Assembly: GCA_040954595.2 (NCBI GenBank)
Contig: CM082585.2
Span: 11,532,001-11,596,000, forward strand
Length of the DNA: 64,000 nucleotides
DNA from: Balanoglossus misakiensis
Lineage: Eukaryota; Hemichordata
Direction: 5' to 3'
The position numbers and the translations under genes are program-made. Below, in pieces: positions 24,072 through 36,004 of this stretch. Position 1 is the stretch's first letter, and every line of letters begins with the position of its first letter. The notes beneath the pieces were generated by a model. The model saw nothing but the letters and a program-made list of their open reading frames with translations. It was not told the DNA's origin and did not search any database.

Positions 24072-27000
24072 TTAATTTCGGCCACTTCTGGCACTTGCTC
24101 TGCTGCCAGCACTTCCGGGTCTGGATCCGTGCCGACTTCCCGGTGGTGTGCTTTTGGGTGTCCCTAATGGAGATTTTCCTGTAAGGAATATAAAAATATT
24201 ATTCGTAAGTCGGAATGATACAGCATATCACTTAGTTAAGCCAAACTTAGCTGCTAAAACCGTGGTGTGTGGCTGAGGATATGACATTCAGTGACAGATC
24301 AAAGGTTTTGGGTGTTTCCCGTAAAAATGTTCTTTTTAATATTAACACGGAGAGTACATATTAACCAATATTGACAAATCCCCCTTACCTTTAGGACTGG
24401 CCATGCCACTTCCAGAAACTCCGAAATCTGCACCGATTTGAACTTTGGCTGCACTTGCCACACTTGCTGCTCTGCTTGAGGCTACACTACGACCAGACGA
24501 TGGAGTCCTGGGGAGGGGGGGAGGGAGGGAGAGAGAGGGAGACTTGATCACACTGTGGCATTAATTCTTTCAATGTCGCACAATTACACATCATCCTGAG
24601 TCAAACTGATTAATTGAAGTTGTTTCTCAGTTGACATCCGTGCAAAGAGAGCCACGCCCATACAAAGAGTACTCTGCACTGCCGGTCGGTGATGCTCTAG
24701 ACGTCACGTGTGACAGGGTCACACAGATCAGCAGCTGAGTCCCGCTAATTGAAAACAAAAATGACAAATGTTGATGACGTATTTTTTCCTGTGATAAATG
24801 GTTTTACCTTGCAGAGGACTGACTATCCCAGCTTCGAACACTACGAGAAGAAGATGGTCGGGAACTTCTCCCTGTGGTACTCGGAGGCGGAGGTGGAGGT
24901 AATCCAGCCTGAAGTGGAAGAAAAGACAATTAATAATTCAGTCAAACATCACAATCACTCCACAGGAAAACAAGTCCTCATTTGGCCATTAGCAACATTT
25001 TTTTGTGTCCTTGTACTGTGTGTCCTATCTTACTTCATCTTTTTGCATGTTTTTTAACATTTCCTTATCAGCATTTTTTTGTCCTGACCTGACCTGATAA
25101 TTTTTCTGATTATTATCTGTGTCACTTTACCTGAGTGAAGAGCATGTGGACAGTTGCAGCAATCTCTGGATAGTTGTGAACCACTTCACCAATCTGACGA
25201 CTGGCGCTCTTGTTGAAGTCCCGTAATTCGCGGAGTTCAAAGTCGCGCTGCAACAAGAAGTGAATTCAGACACGGATTATAAATCACTCAGTAACTGTTA
25301 AATAGATATTTTCAAGCTACTGCTCTATAAAATATATTGCGACCTTGACAATTTCTCAGATCTGGAACATAATTATTTCTCCTACCTCTTCTTGGGTTTC
25401 CCCTTTGCTCTTCTTAGATGCTCGTAATTCTCTTGCATACTTGGCCACCTGCTTTGACGCACGGTCCAACTTCTGTTTCTGTTCTTCTAAGTCTTTGTTC
25501 AGTTGAGCTATCTTCTCCTGAGAAGTGATACAATCAAACACGTGAGCATGAGACTTTCTTGGTTGTCTACCCAAGTGAAAATATGTGACTAGTTAGTTCT
25601 GAATCTTTGAAGGCAAGATTTATTAGAATTTCTATGCCACTCACCTGCTTTTCATCAATCATTTCCACATAAACATTTTCATCTCGAGTCAGATTATCCA
25701 GTGTGTTGCTCATTGTCTGTAGATCTTCTTGTAACTCACGGATCTGTCGCCGTTTGTATTTATACTTATCCATCACTGCTCTCATCTGTTCTTCCAGTCG
25801 CTGTTTTTCTTCATACTCATCACCTGACATGAAAAAATATCCAAATTTGTTGGTGTTTTTTCTCTCTTAGGTCACTCGATACAGATGGAATTCTATCACA
25901 TGCACAGCAAAAGCACAGCTTTGGACTTAATTTGTACGTACTTGTTTCGGTCACACGGTTGAAGCTCTTGCGATACTGTTCATTGCGACCGTTCATGAGT
26001 CGCAAAGTATTCTCCAGAGCACGAATCTCTTTCTCCGCTTTGCGAATTCGTGCGTCCAGATCGTCGCCTTCTCTCTGCAGTTCTTCCTTTTCTTGAGCGG
26101 CCTGAAATTATAAATTGAAATTCTAGTAGTTTCATTTGATGTTACTTCTAAAGCCTGAGATCAAACAGAAGTTGTGGAATCTGAAAAACTGACTGTTTCA
26201 TTTAACGAACAAATTTGTTTCTGTTGTGCACATGATTTTCACGAACTGGCGCCCTCTTACAGTCACATAATATTTCTTTTGTTTAAACATACCTTGATCA
26301 CGTAGTATGCTTGAGATCTGTCTTCCTCCCCTTCAGGTGGTGCCATGGAAACCATCAAAATTTCATACCTGGCCATTTTACAAAAAGACGAGCAAGGTCA
26401 CTATATCTGTAACACTAACATATCTTCATGTAGAAATTTCAGGTTGTGTTTCAAAAATACAACCATGAAATGCAAAGGTATGTGAAACTAATCCTGTTTC
26501 TTACCGTTTTCTCAGTTTATCGATCTTTGATATTCTTTCGTGCAACTCAGCACTGACTGTTGATTTCTCCTCCTCTGCTGCTTTCATTTGCGCCCTCAAC
26601 ATATCCTTGTGGATATTGATTTCTTGTCTGCGTTCTTTCATTGCCTGTGAGATGACAAAAATTAGCCCAAATCAGAGTCACTCAGAAAAGAAAAGTTTTG
26701 AACTTTATCACTTCTTAATACATGCTACATGTAGCTCTGATTATTTTCATAAATCAGAAACACCAAATTGACAGTGACAACTGTGTTAACTTACAGTGTT
26801 GAGTTGAAGTCTTCTCTTTTCCAGTGTCAACACTTCATCAGCTTTGCTGTTCAGAATGTCACGTAGTCTCTTGATTTCAAGTTTCAAGATGTTCTCATCC
26901 ACCATGTGATCCTGTGAAATGAAAGGGTAAAAAATGTTATTTTCACTAACATACATAACACCAGATTCTGTAGTTTTAAATGCATTATGGATCAAAACTC

Positions 27001-30000
27001 CTTTTACTATTAGATATCGGGTTGATAATATAAGCTAACTCTCACTATTTTTTCTGCAGCCTGATGTAGCTTGTGTTATTGACTGGCACACATTAAGTAG
27101 AGGGACTGCATTGGAATATTGGACAATTTCAACAACACTCACCTCCTTGTTTCTGATGATCTTCTTGAGTTCCCTCTGAGAACTGTCGTTGTGGAGATTC
27201 AGTTCTTCAATCTTGCTTGTCAGATCAGTCTTCTCTTGCCCGCTCTTGTCAAGGTCACGTTTCACCCGCCGGATATCATCCTACACAAAGAGGAATGTCA
27301 TCTCAAAATTAGAAGTGTTTTTTTTTTCAACACACAACCAAGATTAGAGTTGGTTTTACACAGAGACGGCTGACGAGGAAGTGGGAGTCTGATTATATTA
27401 TATATATCTGTCTGCAAATGCAAGATTATTGAAATCAAAAAAGAATGTTCTCGTGAAAGCTTACCTGAAGCCTCTTCAGTTGTAGACTGATCAGCGAATG
27501 GGTGTCGTTCTTGTCGTTCAGAACTTCTGTCAGTTCCTGGATTCTGGCATTCAATTGATCCATCTCCTCCGTGCTTCTCTCTCCTTGCATGCGAGAAATT
27601 TTCCGTTCCAACTGTTGTATTTGGAAATCCTGGCGACATCAACAATTTTCCATTTGTGAGCATGGGTGGCAAAATTTCAAGAAGGAAATTCAGGAGTGGT
27701 GTAAGTTCAACTACATGTACTACTAGTGTTCTACTACATACCTGGTTATAAATGATTTCCAACTGTTTGAGGGAATCATGGTCGAGTTTGTTGATCCTGC
27801 TTGTCAGATTTCTGCTGGCAGCTCTGGATCCACGGATCTCAGCGTTTGTGTTCTTTTCCAGCGTCTTGGCCTGGAAAAGTTCTTGGGTTTTCCGGAACTG
27901 GAGCTCTCTCAGCCGTTTAAGCTCGGAATCAATCTGTTTCTGATTGTATTCTTCATCCTGCAGCAATTTGTCCATCATGAGGGCTTTCTCCTCGGCCGAC
28001 AGTTTGGCTTCCGTGGTCGCTTTCAGTTTTTCGTGCAAGTCCTCGCGCAGATCCTTGGCATTGTTGAGTCTACAGTGACAAAGTACAACCAGAAAAATTG
28101 CAAATGTCATTGACATGTTCATTACTTGTTTTCTCGTTATTAATTGCACGAATCATGTGTAAGTATGGCTTTGACTGCCCTCTGAGTCTGAATTTCTAAT
28201 TTAAAATCATATAATTATTATTCTCACTTGAAAGTTTTGTCTTCAACATCTTTCTTCAGATCAGACACTTGTTTCCTCATCGATTCCAAATCAGTCGCTG
28301 TCCTTTCAACTGTGAACTTCAACGTGGAAAGCTGCAAAGTGGATACAAGATAAGAGTCAGGTAAATATTTCACACTAGGTTGGGTCAGTATTTGTCAAGA
28401 CAGTCCACTACAGAAATTTCTCCCATGGTGAATCATCTTACCTCATCTGAAAACTGAATCCGCTGTGTTTCCTGATCTTGATATTCGATTCTCAACTTGG
28501 CAGCAAGTCTGTCTGTGCTCTGTATCTTCTTCTCAAATTCCTTGTTGTTTTCAATTTCATTCTCCAGAAACTGTTGCTTCTCTTTCACCGACTCCTGTCG
28601 ATTGCGGACTTCAGACTTCACTTTGGCTAGATCCTGTCAGACAAATTGGACACACAGTTCAGAACGTGCAAACCCCCTCTCTCCCAACTGGGTTACATGT
28701 ACTTCTGTCAACTCAAAACAAATGATACATGTTTGAAGTTCAGGGTTCAACTAGAACCTGGGACGATTTGGTTGAAAGAAACTTAATTTCTCTTTTCTAT
28801 ATATCATTCGTTCCCATGTTAATTATGGGGCATTTTGTTCTGCCAATCGTTGATATCGCTGACTTACAGCCGCAAGAAGATCCATTTCGTGGTCTCTCTT
28901 CTGCATCTGTTCAATGGTGGCTTCCCATTGGTTGATGAGTTCCTGACGGTCGTTGTGCGCTTTACGGAATTCCTCAGCTGTTTTATCCAACTCCAGCTGT
29001 GGGTGTCAGAAAAGAAATCTATCAAGTTAATGTGTTTATATCTGGTTTTCCAATTCTGTTTTGATCATACTGAATGATATATGCTTCACAAAGAACTCTT
29101 GCATCCATATTGGAATTGGAATGAAAATGTTTGCTGACAAATCCTCACCTGAGCAGTCAATGTCTCCGTCATTTCATGATCCAATTCTTTACGTTTTCTC
29201 CCTTTTTCTTCTGTCATGCGTTCCATACGGAGTGCCAATTCCTGAGGATAACATGCATACAACAAAATGTCAGATTATAATTAACAAGCACACTACCGGT
29301 ACATCACAGCAGCTGGTCAATTGTCCTGTGTTTATTGAAGTTCACATAAAATCACCCTTACCTTGATTTTGGCTTCGTCCATCCGAGTGTACTTGGCAAT
29401 GGTCATGGCGTCCTCATCCTTTCTGGCCGATTCTTCCAGCCATGCTTCCAGAGCTTGCTGATCCCAGTTCATCTGTGACTTCATCTCTTCAATCTTCTGA
29501 TTTTGTTTAAAGATGTTGTTCTGTGGGAAGAAGCTTTGGGAATCAGAGTTGCAGAGCTCGAGACTGACATATTTTAAACAAAGAATGAATGAATGAATGA
29601 ATCACGAAGTGTAAAGGACTATAATTTATGTTTTGACATTTATTTTGAATCACGTGAAAGTCTCTTCATGTTGTTTTCACATTTCGACAAGTGTCTGTCT
29701 CTACCTTAGACGATGGACGTTCATGCTCACCTCATACATATTCCTCTTTTCTTTCAAATCAGTCAGTTCACTTTCCAGGCGTTTTATTTCCTGCCTCAGT
29801 CTGCCTTCTTCTCTCTGTGCAACCAACAGCATGTGTTGCTCAGTTTCCACCTCATGTTTGCGTGCTCGAATCACCTCCTGTGTAAGTTTCAACTCTTGCA
29901 TCACATTCTTCATGTGCTCGGACATAGCATGCACCCGGTCTTCATTTTCACCGAGATCGCCCTTGAGGCGGACAATATCCCGACTTTTTTGTTGCACCTA

Positions 30001-30308
30001 TGTGAAGCAAAACAGAACACACCAGTGATCATACTAGTAGATACGCTGTACATCATTGTCCATGTATGACAGGTACAGTACATGTACATGTATCTACAAT
30101 GTAAACACGATTCGTTCGATCCTATTGACCATAAACATTACTAGTCTCGAGACGATCGGATGGGTAGGGTGCCAGCTATCGAGATTGGACAAGTGTGATG
30201 CGGCTATAGACTCACCTCATCTTCCAGTAATTTGTTATCCTTATTGGCAACGGGCATACTGAGCCCCTCATCCCATTCGATTTCGCTTAGAACACTCTTC
30301 ACACTCAT
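24072..30308 (-). CDS. CCDC39: Coiled-coil domain-containing protein 39 (axonemal 96-nm ruler)
   Basis: CCDC39 pairs with CCDC40 to form the molecular ruler setting the 96-nm repeat on ciliary doublet microtubules. Twenty exons splice in phase to 971 residues (human about 940): 30308-30216, 29997-29731, 29520-29362, 29241-29149, 28996-28868, 28633-28442, 28331-28228, 28069-27742, 27629-27465, 27280-27143, 26911-26795, 26644-26505, 26368-26293, 26101-25942, 25823-25645, 25517-25386, 25247-25131, 24908-24808, 24507-24389, 24178-24072. Family signatures include the N-terminal [54 protein letters not shown] and [14 protein letters not shown]. Nearly the whole protein is heptad coiled coil; the last about 110 residues are a Ser/Gly/Arg-rich tail, as in vertebrates. 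It is divergent from AIFM2 copy A. Confidence 0.97.
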
Positions 30309-32568
30309 CTTGATGTTGTTTCCAAGACTCGACTTCCGGAAACCAGGTGGATTTTTAAAGATCTGGACAGTTTACACTGATATTGCACAAAAATTTAGCT
30401 TTAACGTTTTGATCTTCGCTTGGTACGGTTACCCGATTTCTCTTAGTCTTGGATTTCAGCGTTGATCCACGGGTTTTCTTACAGAATGGGTATCTCAACC
30501 ATTACGATCAACCGAGCATAGATCCAGTTGTTTGCTGTGGTTACCCGGGATGTCAATATCCCGGATGAAAGAAAATGGGCATGCGTAAATTGTGCCTCGT
30601 TCACAATTTAAAAAATAATGCGTGCGTAGTTCAATTCAGTTTTAAGATTTAAAGGTAAAGATACATATTTAAATACTCAAAGGACTTCTCTAACAGGTAA
30701 AATGGTTTCACAATTTGCCGTAATTTTCTTTTAATGCAAGAAATAGCACATAGCGCATTTACACAGATAGATTAGTTTGTTTATGTTTGAAGAGAGAGAT
30801 AACAAACAAACGCACAGCAACTGCGGACCAGTCCATTTTAACGACGTGGTCAAAACAATTACATGCCCTCAACTACTAATCTTCTTCATATTTTCTTTAA
30901 ATATTTATATCGCAGGAGACTAATAAAGCATAAATAATGCCGTTGATTGCATGATGATGTCACAAAATTAAAACACACCCATTTTGCTCCACCACCCCTC
31001 TCTGACTGTGGTGTGGCTGTGAACCCACTGACTGCACTAAGGTCACGTTGACCCAACGTACGTACGTGCATTGTGCATTCACATTATAGGGGTCGAAGGT
31101 ACTGCTGTCAGAGGAGATATATCCGACATACTCGCTGCGTAGGACAATCATAACCTAACTCACGAAACCTAACAAGGATCAAAGGTGATGTCTAATAATT
31201 CTGACACATGTCTGTGACTGGTTGTAAGTTGGATTGTATATAAGATGCGGATTTGAGCGAGAGAGGGAGATGGGAGAGACCATTTCATTATACATTGAAG
31301 TTAGGGGCCGTGCCCAAATTGCGCATATCAGTCTACAAATATGGGACAGTGACCTAATTGACACATAAGTTTGCTTGATGTTTGTAACATTTTAGTGTTC
31401 TATTGCCCTAATTTTATTAAACGCATATAGACTAAAAAGAACATAGGCTTAAATCAGGGCAGTGCATTTGGTGCCCTTTTCTCATACAAAGACTGGTTGG
31501 GAAACCATCAAGAAATTCCTCACCCCCAATGATAGTGATGTCTGTCTGTTTTAATAGGATCAGTGCTTGAAGGCCCAACTGAAATTGCAAACATATATGA
31601 AAACAGTTTGTCCTTGTGTAAATACATCTAGCATGCAACATGTCACTTGAAAATGACAAAGTGTCATTTATCTTGACCAACCCAAGCTTTTTTTGACAGC
31701 GAGAATTGTTAATTATATACACATGTTCTGCCGAAGAAATTTTAGGGGTAAATTGATATTTGTTTTTCTAAATGCTGAGTCATCACTCAAACACTATCAG
31801 TTATAAGCCCCAGTACATTAAAATAATTAATTAAAGACAGCAATTGTATTCCTTTTTAGCACTGACACCATCAAAGTCGGGCACTTTTACACAATGCACA
31901 ACGCGAGAGTTCAACAGTGCCGTGCTAGCTAGTCTTTGCAGTTTACTAGAATTGTCTAAGTAGCTGATATCTGAGTGAATAAGTCTGCAAACACATCAGG
32001 AATGTTGACCATTGTTCGTATCAATGTGGTCACTTGCAGCGTGGTGGCCCCTTCTCACTGAGACTCTGTCTGGGCCTTCTTGGGTGGTGTGTATCATGTA
32101 TATACAATTGCCATTTGAGTTTAGTCAGAAAGCTGTTTGCTCACTGATTGTTTTAGCATCTGATCTCCCATATGCCACACAGAAATGATTGCATCTTTTG
32201 AGGTTGATAGAGTCAATGGAAAACCTGTGATTTGTTCACACTTATTTCTAGCAACAAGAGACCTCAGTGTTACACAAAGCCAACTCTTTCCCGGCCCACG
32301 CAGTTGTACCCTGAGGTCTGTTCGTTACTAGAAGTTAGGTCAAAGGTCAATTATTAAGATACGTTTAGGCTGGATGGTTCTCTCTGGATCTTGAAGACAT
32401 TCATCCGATCAATCAGTCTAGTATCGTGCCCTTATCATGCCACCAAATTATTACATGCCATTTGAATGTCATTCAAGTATAGAAAATAGTCATACAAATG
32501 GAAAAAGTATTGACTTGACAAATGAACGATTTTATGTGTAATTGGTTACAGGAGAATTATAAAGCAAG
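30309..32568. promoter_or_regulatory. Divergent intergenic region between CCDC39 and AIFM2 copy A
   Basis: No coding exon. GTTACC motifs near 30428 and 30538 resemble RFX half-sites expected for a cilium gene, but no full X-box was found. A perfect DR1 lies near the AIFM2 end. A possible 5' exon of AIFM2 starts at 32552 after ttggttacag. Confidence 0.3.
32337..32349 (+). promoter_or_regulatory. Perfect DR1 nuclear-receptor element upstream of AIFM2 copy A
   Basis: AGGTCA A AGGTCA lies 220 bp upstream of the AIFM2 copy A start codon. This spacing is bound by HNF4, RXR heterodimers and COUP-TF-type receptors. Function is inferred from sequence and position only. Confidence 0.45.
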
Positions 32569-34628
32569 ATGGGATTCGGATCATCAAAGCCGCTGCCATT
32601 ACCGAGCGAAATGAAAGCTGTCATCATCGGAGGGGGTTATGGGGGCATACAGATGGCCAAAAACCTGAAAGGCAGATGTCAGGTTGTTCTTATTGACCCC
32701 AAGGATGGTTTCCATCACAACATGGGTGCTATGAGAGCGGCTGTGGAACCAGGTAAAGTGGGATTGATTTTGTTTTGCGTAATGATCCAATATGGCTGCC
32801 TGGCAACCTGGAGTTTACCTGAGGACAATGCATTTGTTTGGCAGTACAATCCAATATTGCTGCCAGTATGCTGTTTTGTTGTAAAATTTTGTGTCTGTGA
32901 TCATGGTCACTGACAGTACTCCAATGTTTCCTCAATCACTTGATTAAGCGGGAATCATATTATAAATGAAAATGGCCTGTACTATTTTTTCAGGTTTTGT
33001 GAAGAAAACCCTGATCCCTTTCAATAAAACATTCGGTGATACCTTCAAGCGTGGTTTAGTCACATCGATCGATCCCAGCACTAATGCTGTGAAGCTTGAA
33101 AGTGGCGAGACAGTTCCCTACACCCACCTTATCATCGCTACTGGGAGCCTTGGTCCATTTCCAGGGAAACTGACAGAACCAATGAATGTCAGTATGGAAG
33201 AGGCAGGAAAGATGTACAGTAAAATGGCCAAAGAAGTTAGTCTTTTATTATTTCTGTCTCCTTTCTTTAGAGTGACACCACTACAAGTGGATATATTTTA
33301 TCTTTAATGTACTAATCCATTGTTTAATTGTATCAGATTGAAAGTGCTGAGAATATAGTGATTGTTGGAGGAGGTGCAGTGGGTGTTGAACTGGCGGGAG
33401 AGATTGCCACAGACTATGCTGGAAAGAAGAAAGTCACTTTAATTCATCCACATCAGAAAATTGCCGACAACCAGACCAGTGATAAATTTCAAGATAATTT
33501 GAAAGGACAGCTGGAAAACTTGGGTGTTAATTTGGTTCTAGGCAAGTGGCAGATTTCATATTTGTTTTCAGATTAGATACATGTATATGGTTCCTTTCTC
33601 TCTTATGTATGTTGTAGGGCTTTAGAAAAGAAATGACAGTTACTGATACACAGACTAAATGTTGTGGTATAATAGCCAAAAGTTCCAGCTAATAATAGTT
33701 ATACTGAACCAATGTGTTTTCATTGTTTTTAGGAGAGAGAGTGAGCAACTTGAAGTCTTTACCATCGGGCCACTCAACAGGTTCACTCAACACTGTAACA
33801 ACAGATAAAGGAAACGAATTCCAAGCTAATTTGGTCGTACCATGCACTGGCCTTAAACCAAATAGTCAAGCTTACGAATCAAGCCTTGGTGAGAATGTGT
33901 TTAATTATAGTTGACACAGGAAGGCATATTTAAAGTAGCCTCCTTTATTATAAGTCAGAAATGAAGGTTGATGTAATGTAAGCACTAAAGCAGTAATGCT
34001 ATATTTTCAGCTGATAAGATGGACACCAATGGTCGTCTGAAGGTCAACGAGTTCCTCCAAGTTGAAGGTCATAAGAACATCTTTGCCATTGGCGACTGTG
34101 CCAATGTCAAGGAGACTAAACTGGCATACAACGCCGGAGTGCATGCTGACACCGTGACCAAAAACCTGGAAAATGAAGCTGCTGGGAAAGAACTCAAACC
34201 GTACAAACCAGGTGAGGAAAAATCAGTGAAAGCTGTTTAAACTGAACACTGTCTATACTGGAAAACTGTCTATACTGGACACCTGGCACAGTTCCTGTTG
34301 TACGGGACATCGTTATAATGTATCTGTGTGTGTGTCTGTCTATGTGTGTGTGTTGACTACCGGTATGTGTTTGTTCGTCTGTATACCAGTACAATTTTCT
34401 CCTTAGCCTCTATACCTGCAAATGAACTTAACCCAGTCCCTGCCTTCTTTCTCTCGATCTCCAACAGGTGGGTTTTTCATGGCATTGTCCTGCGGCCGAA
34501 ATGGTGGCATCATGACAACAGGTGGTTACGTCATTGGGAGTTTCATCGCCAAGCGCATCAAATCCAAAGATGTCTTCGTGCCAATGGTCTGGAAGAAAAT
34601 GGGCCAACCTATCCCTGAAACCAAATGA
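32569..34628 (+). CDS. AIFM2: AIFM2/FSP1-like NAD(P)H:quinone oxidoreductase, copy A
   Basis: FSP1 enzymes use NAD(P)H and FAD to reduce ubiquinone or vitamin K at membranes and so suppress lipid peroxidation. Exons 32569-32752, 32994-33235, 33337-33541, 33733-33888, 34011-34211 and 34468-34628 join in phase to 382 residues (human 373). The start MGFGSS fits N-myristoylation (Gly2, Ser6). An FAD Rossmann motif VIIGGGYGG lies at about residues 18-26, followed by ATGS, a second dinucleotide motif IVIVGGGAVGVELAG, and a C-terminal FAIGDCANV. The third intron has a GC donor (CTAG|gcaagt) with a normal ttttag acceptor. AATAAA signals lie at 35317 and 35723. Copy B at 38982-40798 is a paralog; which is the closer functional match to human FSP1 is undecided. 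Confidence 0.93.
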
Positions 34629-36004
34629 GATCAAATCTGTTCTCTTTCAGGATGACATCAGTGTAGCAGTGTTTGTATTTGACATAGCAAAGATAGTACA
34701 ACTGAAACTGTTTAGTTTGGTGTAGGATAATGATTATTAGTTCTTCAGCTGCAACAAATTTGGACATCAAAAATGCAGATTCACACCAAATTTTCAGACA
34801 ATCAGATATAATATCTAGTTTTACATATGATAATAACGTTATAACATGAGAAAAAATATTTTATTTTATAGATTACTTGTTTACCCTATTATTTTCCCTA
34901 CATTCCATTTCAATATCTTCCTTTGAGTTGTTTTAACCCTTTCACCCCCATTTCTCTCTATAGTGGTCCAATTTTACCATAGAAAACAATGGTTTTGGAC
35001 CAAACCATGGTGGTGAAAGGGTTAAAGGAGCTCTCGGAACTGTTTTACTTATTTTCCAATGTTGATTTACTTTGTGTATTTTGTAATGTTATAAACAAAA
35101 CACTACTATTATTTCATCAGAGTTATGAAAGAATTCGATCAGAATTCTTAATTAAGTGGTTTTTAGTCATCTCACTCAATCATTATAAATAGTAAAAAAT
35201 TCAGATATTGGGTTCGTCCATTTAAGACTGAAATACGAAATAAGAACACTGCCAGTCTTTCAAATACTCAAACACAAGAGGAATCTTTTTTCTATAATTC
35301 TTATATGTGCCATAGAAATAAAACTGTGTGATGTTAACTTTCCATTACAAATGGATTTACAGGGAGGGAACGATTTGTGCATATCGGCTAATCATGTTAA
35401 CGGCAAGAGCTCCAACTGAGGGTACAAAGGTTGCCAAAATGCATCAGAGAGATAGACAACTTCTAGATCTCTATCAATTTTTAACTTTGACAGCCTTGAA
35501 GGCTCATTGCTACATCTTTTTAAAAGAAGAACTGACAAAAGTAAACAGGGTTCAGAACTTCAGTGTTTTTTAAGTATTTCCTGTATATGAAAGGAGGGAT
35601 CTATTTATAATTATCATCTCTGTGAGAAATAAGAATATATGAAAATGTAATGTTTCTTCTTATACTTGGTACTTTGTACAACTCTGTAATCTAGGTGTGT
35701 TTGACATTCATTTGTGATGATAAATAAAAGCTAGATTTTTGTTAATGTTTGATATGTCTAGTGTGTGACTTGCACAAGTGAACATTGATTTAATATATTA
35801 TTGGAAGACTGAAATAATGAGAACATTTAGTATCCCAAACCGCTGTTGACCTGGAGTTTGACCTTCTTATGACCTTTCTAGTACCACCGCGCCCTCACAG
35901 GGTCATGTGACGTGGTTCAGGTCAGGGTTCAGGTGCGTTGTTACTACATGTGCAACCCCTTCGTGGCAAGGAAGTAATTCTTGTGAAATGATCGAGAGCA
36001 AGTG
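34629..36004. other. 3' UTR of AIFM2 copy A and spacer to the aldo-keto reductase
   Basis: No coding exon. It contains AATAAA at 35317-35322 and 35723-35728, a 93-bp foldback element at 34933-35025, and TGACCTT half-sites near 35850-35880 just upstream of the next gene. Confidence 0.4.
34933..35025. mobile_element. 93-bp piggyBac-type MITE-like foldback
   Basis: The element reads TTAACCCTTTCACC at 34933-34946 and GGTGAAAGGGTTAA at 35012-35025, a perfect 14-bp inverted match. A second paired block inside is TGGTCCAA / TTGGACCA. TTAA followed by CCC is the diagnostic terminus of piggyBac-family elements. There is no coding capacity. It sits in the likely 3' UTR of AIFM2 copy A. Confidence 0.65.

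Noticed and set aside
24749-25057. 102-residue plus-strand open frame with a hydrophobic end
   Set aside because: It is antisense to CCDC39 exon 18 and its intron; the minus-strand exon has clear splice sites and in-phase coding.
30420-30560. RFX X-box upstream of CCDC39
   Set aside because: Only GTTACC half-sites near 30428 and 30538; no paired RGYAAC half at the correct spacing.
32599-32935. Minus-strand open frames over AIFM2 copy A exon 1
   Set aside because: Shadows of a conserved plus-strand exon.
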